64,000 nt of DNA from Fremontodendron californicum (Eukaryota > Streptophyta > Magnoliopsida > Malvales > Malvaceae). Positions 32,811 to 48,300 of the stretch are shown here, piece by piece. Each line of letters opens with the position of its first letter. Positions within the stretch are counted from its first letter, which is position 1. Below the pieces are notes generated by a model. The model was not told the origin of the DNA. It worked only from the letters and a program-made list of their open reading frames with translations, and searched no databases. A program made the position numbers and the translations under genes. The stretch lies in NCBI GenBank assembly GCA_030761205.1, contig JAULJL010000001.1, positions 40,185,145 to 40,249,144 of the forward strand, given 5' to 3'.

Positions 32811-34669
32811 GAAACGAATGATACCGAAAAAATAAATTTATAACTCATTACGAGAATAAAAATATGAATAAAAACAAAAAAAAATGGGCAGAAGATTTAT
32901 ATTCCTACGGAAGGGAAGGAAGAACATATTTTGATATTTTTAGGATTCTTTGGCAACATCAAAAGTTTTTGGATATTTTCGCCCTGACGGCCTGACCCTG
33001 TAACTGGGAGTTCTTTTTTTTTTTAGTGCTGTTGCACGGTCTCCAATTTCCCAATTAGGAAACCTTAAAAACTAAAAAAAGAAAATCCTTTTCCCATTCT
33101 CCACATCTTTTTCTGACACGTGGTGTCGCACCCAGGTCGGACAATTTAATGACCCAAATCGCCCCTGCCGTCCCCTTCATTGCCAGACAAGTCCTCTACT
33201 TTACCTGAAATGACGAGAATGTCCTCTGAAATTAATTGAATAGTAGTTCCTTCCATAATCATGGCAAATTAAATTATTATCACATGTTTTCTGGATTGTC
33301 TTTCATATCTTTTCCAGTGAAATAACGTTATCATCTGCTTTTTTCATGACCATGGCCTTGATTTGACTTAAACTAAATTGAAACAGTTCCAATCCCCACT
33401 ATCATATCATGCTTGTTAGGTGTGTTTTTCTTATATTTTTTATTAATTTTTTTATAGAAAAATATCAACAATTTCCGATTAATATAATATTTAAAGAAAT
33501 AAATAAATAATAAATTATTTTTTAATTTAATAAAAATAATATTAAATATGATTTTTTTAAAAATAATAATTAAATAATTTTTAATCAATATTTATAATAT
33601 AAATTAATTGATTTTTTTTTTTTTTAAGGTGGTGGGCTAGATATCAAAGAAGTTTTAATTGGATGACTTTAATGCTTAATCGGGAAGACATGGACTATTA
33701 TGGCTTGACAAGTTGCCAAAGAAATCCAAATTTCCTTTTACTTATTTTGAGAATTTTTTTTTATTCACTTAACCGATATCTATAAGCATCAGTTAATAAT
33801 TATTTATTTATCATTTTAATTTTTTTTTTTGTATTTAATATATTACTTTTACTGAATTAAAAAAAAAGTAATATATTCATTACATTTTTCTTTCTATAAA
33901 TATCACCTTAATCAATGTCATTAGACACTGATTAATATTTTTTTTTTCTTTTTTTAGCTTTTTTTCGTGGAAAAGATGAAAGCTTGGTTGGAGCAAACTG
34001 TTGAGAATTTTGTTTCAATGTCATCCAATGAATTGAAAATATTCAATCTTTTTCTCATAATTGCTCTAAATTAATTAGCCAACAATAACTTTAGTTTGTC
34101 CAACAAATTCAAGACAACCTCATAATTATAATTTATTCTTCCACATGTATTTGACTATGAAAATATATATAAGACCTAGAGATCCAAAATCACTAACCTA
34201 ATTAAGTTCTATTATAGGTTTGACGAGTTAGTAGTTTCTATTTCAAAATCAATCATTTTTTTATAATCATTTGATTAATCTTAATGGTTAGCTCAAATAT
34301 CCTTTTTAATGAAATGGTTTAATATTTTAATCAAAACAACATTATAAATCTTAAGTTATATAAATTTATTGCCATATATACATATATGTTTTAAGTATCA
34401 GTTGTTTTTTTAATAGTCAACAATAAAAACTTGACTTAAAAATAATATTTGAATTTGAATTCTCTCTCCATTCTCAAATCTAAATCAATTGTATAAAAAT
34501 TTTAATAATTGAGTTTCACTTTTACCAACAAATTGGAGAATAAAGCGCTATCTCGTTGTTAATCCTTTCCAATAACATTTGTACCAACAAGTAGATTGAA
34601 TTTTAATTAAATAAATAACACAAATGAATCAAATTGACTTCCTTTTCAAGCTTATAAATATATTATATT

Positions 34670-35225
34670 TTGACACACCCACTATTAGGTGAAAGAAAAA
34701 AAAAAGTGAAAAAATAAATAAATAAATAAAAAAAGTTGAAAGAAAGAAGTTATCTGATTATAAAGTAGTGAAGATGTTATGCGAGTAAAAATATATATTT
34801 TTTTTAAGAGTAGTTTTCTCTTTTGAATGTGTTTATATAAAAAATTAAAAAGACAAAATATTTTTTTTTATATTATTGTAATTTTATTTTGGTCTTTGAG
34901 TAAAATTCTTAATTAAATTATTGTCACTTGACTCGTGACATCAATTAAGTAAAAGATTTTATAATTAACTAAAATTGACACATTCACTATGTGGGTGAAA
35001 AAAGTGATGATTTGAAAAAAAAAATTATTTCGACAGAGAATAGTATTTTAAAAAAAGAGTGGATAATTTTTTTGAATGTGTAATTATTCTTTTTACATTG
35101 AAAAAACGTATGTGCTTTTAATTTTATATTTTATAATTATTTTATTTTATTATAAATTCATCAACTGAGTTAATATTATTGAACTTATGACACCAACTCA
35201 ATCGAACATTTTATATATAGTATAG
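34670..35225. repeat. Unclassified dispersed repeat, copy 2
   Basis: It begins TTGACACACCCACTATTAGG, contains ACACATTCACTATGTGGGTG in the middle and ends with ATGACACCAACTCAATCG and TTTTATATATAGTATAG. It shares its word order with 28500-28935. It could be an old Helitron or a decayed MITE; neither is proven. Confidence 0.45.
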
Positions 35226-35754
35226 ATAATTATTTCAATTTTAAATCACAAAAATTTTTACTAAAATTAACAAATTTGAATTAAACTTTGCAAAGTTATT
35301 GATTTTTGAAAAATTGTATCCAATAAAAAAAAATTATATTTGATACATTGATAATATATATTTATACATTATTATTGAATTAGATAATATCATTTTATAA
35401 AAATAAAATTATTTGTATTTATTTTTAAAAAAATGCTAGCCAATTGACTTCTTTAACTCTTATAATAGTGAATGAATAAATATAAAATATATATTTTTGT
35501 TGCGTTTCCACGCAATATTTATTAGCGGTCAAAAATAAGATAATGAGGTGGTTGTCCTTACTGGCCAAAAAAAAAGGTGGTTGTCCTCCTTGAAAAAGAC
35601 AGCTTCCACCCCCGGCTGTCATTTTAGCCACTCTCCCACAACTGCATCGAAGGACACAACGGCCATTTAAAATTTTAAAGGACAACAAAAATTTGAAATT
35701 TTATTTCAAAAAAGAAATATTTTCCCAAAAATAGGAAATACGGTCTAGGTAATC

Positions 35755-35960
35755 GTAGACCCACGTGTCGATGATCTATACGAGGGACGGCTCTTTTCCC
35801 CCAACTCAAAGCAATTAAACAAATTCTTTCGCTCTTGATTGGTCCACGTGGCTTAATCCTGTGCAAAACCACTAGCGGTTTCTTCACCAAAACCGTCGGT
35901 TTTGCTTCCTCTTCAAAAACTTTCCTTATATAGATGGTTTTCTTTCTGCTGATGATAGTC
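35755..35960 (+). promoter_or_regulatory. Core promoter of the MADS-box gene
   Basis: Two ACGT-core motifs, CCACGTGT near 35761 and the palindromic G-box CCACGTGG near 35843, precede a TATA-like CTTATATAGATGG near 35924. A start site around 35955-35960 would give a leader spliced at 36021. Motifs are read directly; function is inferred from plant promoter knowledge. Confidence 0.5.
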
Positions 35961-36020
35961 AAGACTAAAACGACGTCTTTGAAACCTCGGTTTGTCTCCT
36001 TTCTCCCCCTTCCTCTCCAA

Positions 36021-36179
36021 GTAAGTTTTTTTCCCTTTTCTTTTCAAAAATAAAAAGGAAAAAAAAAAAAAAACTTGTTTCATTTTGTTTTTTACTTTTA
36101 TTTTTTGCTAAGCTTTTATTTTCCTCTCTCGCTTTTTTATCGAATAGCGAGAGTTTTAATTTTTTTTTTTTTTTTATAG
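36021..36179 (+). other. Probable 5' UTR intron of the MADS-box gene
   Basis: A consensus donor GTAAGT at 36021 follows pyrimidine-rich leader sequence. A long T tract ending TATAG at 36175-36179 supplies an acceptor 40 bp before the start codon. Confidence 0.55.
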
Positions 36180-36219
36180 AAAAGTTTAATTGTTTTAGTA
36201 CTTCGCTGAGATAAAAGCT

Positions 36220-37846
36220 ATGGGTAGAGGGAAAATAGTGATAAGGAGGATCGATAACTCAACGAGCAGGCAAGTAACCTTTTCAAAGCGAAGGAACGGA
36301 TTGTTGAAAAAAGCTAAGGAGCTTGCGATCTTGTGCGATGCTGAAGTTGGAGTAATGATCTTCTCCAGCACCGGAAAGCTCTACGATTTTGCTAGCACCA
36401 GGTCCTTTTAAGATCTCTTATCATCATGTTTATTTGCTTAAATATTCTTTTTTTTTTTTTTTTAATTATCATAATTTGTCATTCTAGCTAGCTATTATTT
36501 TCATAGATAAGATTTGTATGTTTCTTCATAATTTTTTTGTTTGTTAGATGTGACAAATAAAACGAGAGCTTAATGTTGAAAGACGGTAGGGAAATTTAAA
36601 TCGAGAGTTATTAGTTTTGTTTTTATGATTAAAAAATGCATGGATTTTGCTGTGGATTTAGTTAGAGTTGCCTTTGATTGTTCATCGTCGATTCGATATG
36701 GTTTAGGATTCGAATTCTTAGAAAGTAAGCCTAAGCTAGTTTCATAACTTGGAGTATGATTACTGGCTAGAGAGATAGTAATTTGAGTTTACTAATTGAT
36801 TTCGAGATTTTCTACAAAGACTAGCCATGGCTGATGGAAGGTTCCATACAAGTAGAGCATATAAATTAAGTTTTCTAAAATTTCAAGTCAGAATTTAAGC
36901 GCTAAGAAGAATATTTCTAGCTGTGGTTTATTAATTCTTTTGCATGGTTAGATTAGGACTCAAATTTGAAATGTGAGTGAACATAGTCTGATCTATAGCT
37001 TATAATTATAATGCTTGGTTGAAAAGGAAAAAAAAAAACCAAAGAAAATAAGGGTTGAATGTCGCCTCAATAACACTGTTACAAATTAAATTCCTATTAG
37101 CTGAAATGACCTAAACATTACAATTTCTTTTTTTCTTCCACACTGACACCAGATATAACCAACAAAACGCCTAACATTGTAGGAAAAGAGAGAAAAATAA
37201 AGGCTTTTTATTGCAAAACTTGTCAGCCAGGATTCCAATTAATGCAAGAGTTAGTCTTATAGGACTTTGAAAAAAGGTCAGGTTAGGGAAATGTCAATCC
37301 CACATCTAGGTGGCTAATTGTCTTGAAAGGTAAAGAAAAAGGAAGCTGAAGAAAAAGAATAGATAATGGTGTCAACAATTAATGCTAGTGAGTAGTGACT
37401 ACAATTATCAACAGTTCTAGTAACTAGTATATGAAAGTTATTATTATAATAACTATAGAACTTAGCCACTTAAGATAATTAATAATCCAAAATATAAGCT
37501 GCCAAGGTTTTTTTGTCTAGTATAATGAACTTATGCTTAAACCCGAATCTGCAGGGATTAATTATAAGGGAACCAAACTTGAAAAGCTTCTTAAAGGTTT
37601 GCCTTGGTATATTTGGGAAAACAAGTTAGGTATTTAAAGTATATCTAAAGTGTTTTATCATAAAATTTATGGAAAGATGACGCCCCATTATTGTTTGAAA
37701 AGTTTAATGAACATTGTTTAAACTTTAAACATTGATTGAGCACAACTTTAAGATAGGACTTATATTGAAAATTTTAATGAAATGCCAATGAAGCATTACT
37801 AAAATTGGTTCTTAATTTCCCCTTTAAATAGGATTGATGAATATGC

Positions 37847-37879
<33 letters not shown>

Positions 37880-39037
37880 ATTTAGAGTTTCAGTATTACT
37901 GTACAGAGGCTGGATGTGATAGTTAAGTAGTAAAAAGTTTCTGCTAGCAGTTGGGGAAAAATATTGTTGGTGGCAAGTTGATTAACTTATGGAGGATGGC
38001 AGAAATGAACATACTCATAGGTATATATATATTCAAAGTCAAGTGTCATTGAGGGATGATATATATAATTATTGTTGGTGATGATCGATAATGGCACACT
38101 GAGTTAGGCTGTTGCATAGTTTGATCAGATGCAGAGATAGCAAAATTGAGGCTTGTGCTATTATAAGCAAAAGGATGGGTATGCATGTATTTCTTGTTTG
38201 GATTTCTCAAATGCTAAATTAAGAAAGAATGGGAGGAGGGAGGAGGGGGGAGGAAAAGAAGGTGATTTAAATTTTATAACTTTGAGGCCAAAATGAAAGA
38301 AAACAAAAGACAATTCAAATTATTGAAACTTCAATTAAGAATTAGCTAACTATTTTTTTTTAATAATAATAATGCTTTATTTTTCAATTAAACATCTTTT
38401 CGTTTTATTTGTATGGTCTTGTTTTAACCTTGAAATATTTATCTTTTTAGGAACCTTTAGGCTATTTCAACTTAAGCTATATTAAATTTATTCATTGAAT
38501 GTATGAAAAAAGAGGCAATATATACCTAGACCTACTCATGGGCCGGATCGGGCCGCGGCCCGATTTTTTTCTAGAATCTTTACCCAGGTCCGGCCCGACA
38601 GGCCCGAATTTACTGTTCACAATATTCAAAAAATAATTGTTTATATTTTTTTTATATATTTTTATAATTAAAATTAAATAAAATAATATTATTTAATTAA
38701 AAAAACACTGTTCTGGGCCGGACCGGATTAAAAATATCCTGCCCAAGCTCGGCCCAATACGGGGCGGGCCTGCCAGGCCGACGGGCTGCCCGGCCCATGA
38801 GCAGGTCTACATATACCTATATCAACATCAACAAATTGATAATTGGAAATGTTATTTTCTACAATGGTTAGTACAAGAAGGTTATTGAAAAAATCTCAAA
38901 ATAATTAAACGAAAATAGGATAAAAAAAACTAGGTGAATTTCCTTAGGTAATTGGCTAGCCAGGTTTACAATTTAAATTACAAAATAAAACTATAAATAT
39001 TTAGAACCTATGAAAAAGTGTATAGCGTTTTGTAGAT

Positions 39038-39069
<32 letters not shown>

Positions 39070-39279
39070 CTAATGAATATTAATGATATTGAAACATAAA
39101 GTTCTTTAAAGGTTAATAAACAATGAAAAACTTATTAAAAATCATTTAATTAAATAAAATATTTAAAACTTATTTGATTACTTGGACTTTTATAAATATA
39201 TGTAACACATATCAAGAGGGAGGCTATAGGTTTGATGACAAAATTTAATATCTTATAGAGATAATTAGGAAATCTAAGG

Positions 39280-39325
<46 letters not shown>

Positions 39326-42300
39326 AACTTTATGTCTGTTTTAGGTACAAAGATTATACTGTTCTTTTTAAAAAATTTAAATTATAGAAAATAATACTTT
39401 CCCACCTTACTCTTTCCATTAATTTATTAGAGGAGGTTAAGATAATGCTATGCATTGTACTGTAGAAAATTGAACTGTATCATGTACTAGGGTTTCATCA
39501 CTAGAGTTCCATGATTAGGGTTTTTTGGTTCATATGTAAGATACAAAGATGAAATAAAATAAAGATAACATTAATCTAGGAGAAAGGAAACTTCCCAACC
39601 TTAGCTTCAAGGTGGGTCGAGAGAGCTAAACTAAGGTCTAGAGGCCAGTCTTTTTTTTTTTAGTACAAAGGAAATCGCAGTTTGGAGATAAGGAAGGAGT
39701 TGTAAATGTTGAAACTTGAACTTTAAATCTATTAGATGACACTTCTTAAGAGTGGTTGCATAAATCAACTGGATCACAACCTTGTTTAGTAACAAGGAGG
39801 TGCTCTATTTTTTCACATTCAACACTATCTTTCAAGTTTCAAGCATTCATGGATGTTGTTCTTAAAGGGAGAAAAAAAAAAGGGAGGTATCAATATATAG
39901 GTATTCCAACCTTGGACCTCACAAAATTTTGATGACATTTCAAATAGTAAAAACACTTTAGGGGCTTTGTAAAAAATAATTCTAAATTCAAAAGAACCCT
40001 ATCCATCTAAATTGATTTTGATCTAAACTTTCCTAAAAAAGAGTGCAGCATGGAACATATGGCCATATACAAAAACTGAATTCTATATTAGGGATAAGTT
40101 AAAGTTAGGCTGCTTTCACTTTATTTTCATGGTCATAGGCACTATAATGGACCCCTAAGAAGAGATAAGAACTAATCATCTCCTTTATAAAAGTTACAAA
40201 CCAAAGATGTTCCTATAAAAGGAAGGAAATATATAATAGAAAAGAAATCATGCATGAATCTTTTAAACCCAAATAGCTTACATTTGCATAAACTAAGGTG
40301 CAATTCATGGACCAGTATATATGTATAACTAAATAATTTAAGATTCTTATGGAGTTTAATATTGGAAAGATATCAATCTTATAATCATAGAAAATCTGAT
40401 GAAGTAATTCTTAACTTACAATATTCAAATATAATATCTTTGCCCAAAGAAAATATCTGACATTGACGGGTTTCCAAACACATTATTCACCACTTGTTCT
40501 CTTTAGCCATTCTTTATTAGTTCTTTTGAAACTATGATTTCCTTGGATATGGTGGCTGCTGGAAGCCAGTGATTGGCATTTAGCTAGCACAAAGTTCTTA
40601 AGCATTTTAGCTGGTGAATTATCCTGCCAACCTAATTTTTATATCGTCAAAATTTGGGATGGTGGATTCTCTTTTTTTGAAAAGCAAAGGGTACAAAAGG
40701 TGCATTCTAATCCGTAGGAAATCTCGTATGTGGAGCTCTTAATTTCTTTTCTTAATCTATACAAAAAAAAGTCATTCACATCAAGGTAGTTAATACCGTA
40801 CCGTTGGACGTATCGTTTTTATTTTGGTACTGGTACGTACCGATACCGGTGTATTTTGACGTACCGTTTCGAGTTTACCGGCAATTTTCAAATATTTTTT
40901 CATATATCTATATATAGCATATTTTCAAAATTTTTAATATAATATATATTATATACACATACAAATATGCATCCATTACATGCATATATATTTTTTATAC
41001 AAATATAAATTTTAAATATTTAATATCTAATTTTTTTAAATATCAAATAAGTAAAATAAATATTAAAATATTAAAAAAATATAATAAATTATGATTAATT
41101 GTGTTCAATAGTTTAATTTAATAAACATATTTTATTTTTAAATGTAATTATGAAAAAAATAAAAATGATCATGACACAAAAAATATTGAAATTGGTTTAA
41201 AAAATCAAATAAGTGATTTTTTTATAAAAAAAAAAATTAAAAAAATCATAATCTTGTACCAACCGGTACGGACCATTGATCGGTATTGAACGGGACAGGC
41301 CGATACGAAAATCGAAACGGTACGAGACTGGTACCGTTTTGGTTTACCTTAAAAACAGTATGTACCGACCAATACTGGTACGGTACAGACCACATTGATC
41401 CACATTCATATTAAAGATTAATTAATATCCTCTTCAAGAAAATAATATAAAAAAATTTCTCTTCATATAATTTTTATTTTTTATTTTTGAATATTAAGGA
41501 AACCTTTTCTTAAGGAATTAGCTTATAATTTATTGAAGAGATCATTTTTGATACACTAACGGTGATTTTTTGAATTCCGCAAATGAGATTACAAGATTGT
41601 CTTATGTCTTACTTTTTTTTTTATATATATAATATACCTTAAGGAGTATATGTCATTTTACGAATCCGTTTGTAAAATTTAAAAAACTCTACTGACCATA
41701 AATGAGATAATTTTTTTAATTAAAATTCTTTTTCTTTCATGATTTTTTTTTTATGTAAAAAAAATGGATATACCCTTTTGGTTATTTAAAATAACTGTTC
41801 ATTAATGAAAATTACATGTATAAAAATTACAATAAAAATTTAACAGCTTCTAACATACATTCAATAGAAAGAAAAAAAAATCAATAAACATGTCAAATCA
41901 ACATATTCACATGCCTCCTTACCTTTACAAGGCCCCATTGGCATTTAGAACAAGAGTTTATCATGAAAGCTTGTAGCTATAATCAAAATTCAACTTTCCA
42001 ATAAATATGATCTTTCCAACTTTCTGATCATAAAAATACAAACCTGAATTATACTTGAAGACAACCATCAAGATTAGAATAAGTGTTTAAATCTTGAGGA
42101 TGCATGAAATTACACTATTCTCTACATTTTGCTAATGTATACACTATCTAGTGTTCAAACTATAATGTCTAGTCTAACTATTATTGACAAAGAGAGGAAA
42201 GGAGAGAGGAGGGAAACAAATAGGAAAAATCGGTTATTGGAATTGGACCGATGACCATTCCATTACAAATGCGATGCTCTAACCTCCGAAGAGTTCTGAT

Positions 42301-45300
42301 AACAAAGAGGTGCATTGGATTTGAGCTATGTAACAAGAGAAGTAATTCTCTCTCATCTTACTAATTCTCCCTTCCCATTTTCAATATTTCAACATGAGAT
42401 CTTTAAATAAAAATTCTCAAAATTTTAGCCATTAGGATGTGATACTAGCAACATTTAATTAAGTGTTGGAGGGAGGGGTAAGTTTATACAAAAGATGGGA
42501 GATTATTGTGATTTTTTTTTGGAGTTATTAAGGAAAATTTTGGAATTAATGCTAGTTTTATGTTCCAAACTTGCCACCTATAAAGTTACCAAAATAGTTA
42601 AATTTTCGGTTGATTAATTGGCAAAGAGAAAAGAAAATATACGTATGTGTGTAAGAGTGATCTAATTGTTGTTTTCTCTCTTTAAGAACTTTGGGAATTA
42701 AGGTTCATTTTTTCTTTAGATTTCCTCAAATGTAGCAAAAAAGAAATTTTAAACTAAAATCCACGAATTGGAATATGCAAGAAAGCTGAAAAAGTCATTT
42801 ATTGTTAAGAGGAAAATAAGAAAAGAGGAGAAAAATGTATAGATTTACATATTTCTCTTCTCTTTATATCTAATCCTTTCAAATTAAGAAAAAAGACATT
42901 CTTTTACCCTATAACCTCTTTTTTAACATTTATTTTTCATCTTTTGCACACAAAAAAAAACTGCTTTTTCTTTTCTCCTTTTTTTTCCTTCTCTTTTTAT
43001 CAAACATAGTGTACAAATGCATGTGATGTCAACTTGAATATTTCTGGCGTCAACTGAACAATATCAATTTAACAAATATCCAACATTTGATTTCAAATAT
43101 TGAATAATATGATTCTAACACAAACAAAACTTAACACTATATCCGAATAAATGTTAGTAAGGAAAAAAAAACCATTTTTCTCTTATTTGAATAATAAAAA
43201 TGTGTTATATAAAAAAAAATGTTAGCCTACACCTTTTGATTAAAAGATGAAAAAGAAAAGCATTATAATATATATTTTAATGATTTTTTAATAAACTAAC
43301 AATATAAATATTACATATCAAATTATAAAAATAAAATAAACATTACATTACATTAGAAGCAAAAAAATATAACTGTGATATAAGAAAATAAAAACAAAAA
43401 CGAATGAAAAAATTTACTACAATTTTCAATGTCAATAACGTGAAATATATATAAATCTACAAATGGAACAATTATTCTTTGAAGTATTGCTTGTAATTTG
43501 ATGAATATTATAAATGGATAAACCATATTTAAAAAATTTTAACTTTCCTTTTCCCTACTTTTTCACATATTTGAGGTTTTGAAAAAAAAAAATATTATTT
43601 TAAGATAAAGGGAAAGGTGCTTGGTACCTCCTCTTTCCTTTGTTTTAATTAAAATGACATCTATTTCCTTTTATTTTCTTTATTTTTTTTATCTTGCCCT
43701 TCTTTCAATCCAAACATAACCTAAGTAATAATAATACAAAATTTAACATTTTAACTTATTATTCAAGCATTTAATAATTATATAAAAATAAATTTTTTTA
43801 ATTTAAAATTAAAGTTTAAAAAATTTGCACACATGTCTTATAAGTTGATGATATAAAAATTGCCAAAAGCTCTTTTATATTTATATATTTTATTTTAAAT
43901 GATTGAGAAAATTACAAGCAAGTTCTTTTATTTTATCCATTTTTTAAATAAAAAAAAACTGTTCATTTCAAGGATAAAAGTAATGATGGATCTCATTATT
44001 TACTAACTATTAAAATTATAAAAAAATTATTAAATTTTGAGATTCATATAATGACATCGTGCAATTCTATATCTTATTATTTTTAATATTGTACATTAAC
44101 TTAACCCCCAACATATCTAAATCACTTGTTACTAGACATGTTCAAGGATCAGATTATTCATCCAAACCTGAAAGCCCACATGATATTTGAGAGAATTTGG
44201 ACAAAAATATTAAACTTGAAATATGAACTTGGACAAAAAGATGAAACCCGTTTAAAAAATGAACCGAGCCTTGGTTCTAACAATCAAAGTTCGCATCCGG
44301 CTCGATCCGTTTTTCATTTATAAAATATATTATTTTTATATTTATATATATTATGTAATTTATATTATTTTAAAAAATATATATATATAATATTATAGTG
44401 TAAACATTTAAAAATATATTAAATTATTCATATTTTAGAACTTAATAAAAAAATAAAAACATTAAAAATTAAATAAAAAATAACATTTGTTTAAATTTTT
44501 TTTTTTAAAAAATAATGAGCGAACCTAAATGGATTTGAATTACCCATTTACAAATATGAACGAATTTGAACAAAATTTGAGATCTATATTTTGGACCGTG
44601 CTGGGCTTTAACAAATATATGTGATGTTAATATTATATTTAAGCCCGACTCGAACTCGACCCGACTCGAGCCATAAACACTTCTACTTGACACTACTCAC
44701 TTGGCTAGGGCTCCGGCACTGCCATCAAACAAGTGCAAAGCTAATTTATGTTAGAATAAGTTATTACTTAGAATTTAATAGTTTCACTACTGTATATAAA
44801 CATATAAGTAAAATTAACAAAACTAGCAGAACAAATTATTTTTTATTTAGCAGAACCGGATTACAAAATACGAACATACAATGAACATTATAAATACTCA
44901 TTGATTTCAGTTGAACACAAATAATTCAAATTGAATCAAGGTAGAACCTCTGATCTTAAGATGATTTTTGCTTGTCACTTGAGTGCTTACACATATAAAT
45001 ACTCATTGATTTCAGTTGAACACAAATAATTCAAATTGAGTCAAGGTAGAACCTCTGACCTTAAGATGATTTTTGCTTGTCACTTGAGTGCTTACAGTAG
45101 AATGCAACTCGTCTCCCAGGAGTTCTCAATCATGTTACTGTTGAGAGCACACTCAAAGCAACACAGCGAACCAGAAAAGATGGTGTTGGTATCTCTCAGA
45201 AGACAGTTAAAAACCGAAAGCAAGGATAGAAAATTAAGTTAACAAAATAGACACTGCTTTTGGTATTTATAGGAAATCAGAAGTCTGTTCGGAACAGACA

Positions 45301-48300
45301 AGCTATTCGACAAGAACCGATTCGGTCAACAATAGACAAAATGTTTCAATAGAAAACGGTTCGGTCATAGTCCGAACCGGTATGTCTTTAAGCCAAACGA
45401 TCAACAAAACTATTGAAAAAAGAAATGGTTCGATCCTCATGTCTTAATCAGACGGACAGATTTATCTGGTCGGTTGGGTAGTAAAAAATTAATTACTGAC
45501 CCAAGCTCGAGCTCGACCCTGTGTGCATGTGGTAGCCCATGTTTGTGTAGGTCTTCACCCTTTTTAAAAACCTGGGTGCTCCTTGGACCCCAACCCCACA
45601 TTGAACCTTAGCCTATATAAACAACAAGAATAAACTAATTAGTTTCCAATGTGGGATTCCACACCAAGCTAAACGTCAACCATTTTTCTTCCTCTTCAAG
45701 TAGGTGTTTATGAGATAATTTCTCATTCAATATTGATATCAATTATGTAACTTAATTATACACTGTGTATGTACTTACGACAACCTACGTATTCATATAC
45801 ATATTTCGTATTTATACATATATATATTAACCATTAATATCCAACAAGTTATAAACTAGCTCATAACAAATTGAGATGCTTAGACAATTATATATATATA
45901 TGTTTATATATAAATGATTCCAATAATTACTTGTAGCACTTTCTTAGGTGGGAAATAAGAAGAGTGCATAACAAATTAAAACTTATAATTTCATCTTAGA
46001 TAATTGAAAAATATGAAGACCAACTATTAGACAAAGTCAAGTTACTAAGGGTCCATTTGGATCCCATAGTACCTTCAGTACGATGGGATCCAAATTTTTT
46101 TGGGAGGGATTTTTCCCCAGTGGGGGTGCTAAACAAACAGATCCTCTTAGTTTAACTGGAAATTAGGAGGGGTGAAGGTCCAGTGGATAATTGGACCTCC
46201 AGTGGAGGGGAGAAAACCCTCTTTACCTCCTCCATTATTTTTTTTTTCTTTTTAAATTTTTAGTTTTTAAATTATTTTTTTTAATTTAAAAATTTTAAAT
46301 TATTTAATATAAATATAATTTTAATATATATTTTATTATTTATTATTTAATATAAATATAAATATTAATTATTTATTATTATTATATATATATATATACA
46401 CATTTTAATCTAATGCTTTTAATGATTATTTTAATTTCTCAAAATAATTCATCTCACCGCCACTACTGTGTTTGAATCCAAACACATATCCCACCACTGA
46501 TTTTAATATTACCGCTACAGTAACTAATCTCATCGTCACCGTTATTTTTAATCTCACCTGAACCAATCTCATCGCCCATCCAAATGGAGCTTAAAAATAT
46601 GAGATTTCAACTGAAACTAGACAAGACATGCGTCTCTAAAATTATTTAAAATAATGATAAAAGAGTTAAAAAAATTTATAAGAGAAGCCAAAATTAAAAA
46701 AATTGTAGATATTAGAATTCGAACCTAAATTTACTAGATGTTAGATTTTAAAAATAACTGCATAAACTAAATTACAAATTCAAAGATATCTTAAATTGAA
46801 TATATGAGACGGTGGTTATGTATTCCTATGTAGGAGAATAAGGAATTTAGGCTCAATTAACATATAATTTTAGGCGCATTTTTATATATAAAAAAATTAC
46901 ATATGATCTTAAACTACACAACTGAGTTATTCAGTATAGTAGTTTAGATTACATAAGCTGCTAGCAAGTGAGAAGTGACTCGTTTTTGCTTTTAAGTAGT
47001 TCAAATAACAAATTAAGTTAGTTTATAATGCTTAACTCAAGTAACTGAAAAGCCTAACTAAATATATAATAAAAATATTTTTAATTTTTACTTGCCATTT
47101 TTAGTAATAGAGTCAATAAAGTATAAACCTTAGCATCCAATTACCCTGTTGACACAAAAGTCCAAATCAAATTGTTAATATCATGCTTGAAGTCACGTTG
47201 AGCTCACAATGTTTAGATACTTGATTTTGATTATTAATATATTGTTTTTTTAGAAAAAAATAAAGTTATTTTAAAGAAAATTGTACTTCCGAAGATAATA
47301 ACAAAGATAATCCAAAAAAAATAATCATGTCGCTTCACTGAAGGTTGCTTTACTGAAAGTTTTTTCAGTGAAATTTTTTTGTTCAGAATAACTCCTATTC
47401 GGAACAGAATAGCTCGTATTTGAAACAGTTTATGTTCAAAACAGCTTCTGTTTGAAACAATTAATGCTATAAATGAACCAGGCTTTAACAAACAGACCTC
47501 TATTCGTATTCGTTTATTTATTTATGAACTTGTTTGTATTTTGTTTGTGCTCGTTAAGAATTTTAAAATTGTGTTCGAGCTTTTTTCGTTTAGAATTGAG
47601 TGTTCGTGTTCGTTTATTAAATTAAATAAACTTGTTCGCGAATATTAAATGAACATATAATCGAACATATTCACGAACAATTAAAAATATATTCATGAAC
47701 AATAAACAAACAAATCTAAACAAATTTAACAAACAAACAAATAAAAAATAAGTTAATTTTAAATTATTATTAAATATAAAATAATAAAACACAAATTATA
47801 TTAATTATATTATAATTAAATAAAATATAAATACAAATAATAATATTAACTATATTATAATCGAACAATAAACAAGTTTTAAACAATCTATTAAACAATT
47901 TTAAACGATTTATAAACGAATTTGTTCGTGAGCATAAATGAACTGAATATATTTTGTTTGAGTTCTGTTCTTTTAATAAATGAACCATAAAATCATGTTC
48001 ATAATCGTTTATTTAAAGGAACATAAACAAACAGAAATTGGACTGTTCACGAACCGTTTGTCGAACGCTTATTCATTTACACCTCCACCTGTTTAGAACA
48101 ACTCCTTCATGAAACAAGTCATTAGAACAACACTCTCATGAAAAAACACATCCACTGAGAAATATTTTATAGAAGATAGTCTACCTGATACTACTTTACT
48201 GAAGCAGAAGAAGTGAAAATAACTCTGAAATATGACAAGATTCTTGGATTAATTTTATTATTCAAATGTTCTGAAGAGTTTGGCTTAGTGGATCAGATAT

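Noticed and set aside
36220..36411. A 63-residue MADS-only protein ending TRSF
   Set aside because: The frame only reads through a splice donor at 36402. The downstream exons from 53774 to 59446 join in phase to give a full MIKC protein.
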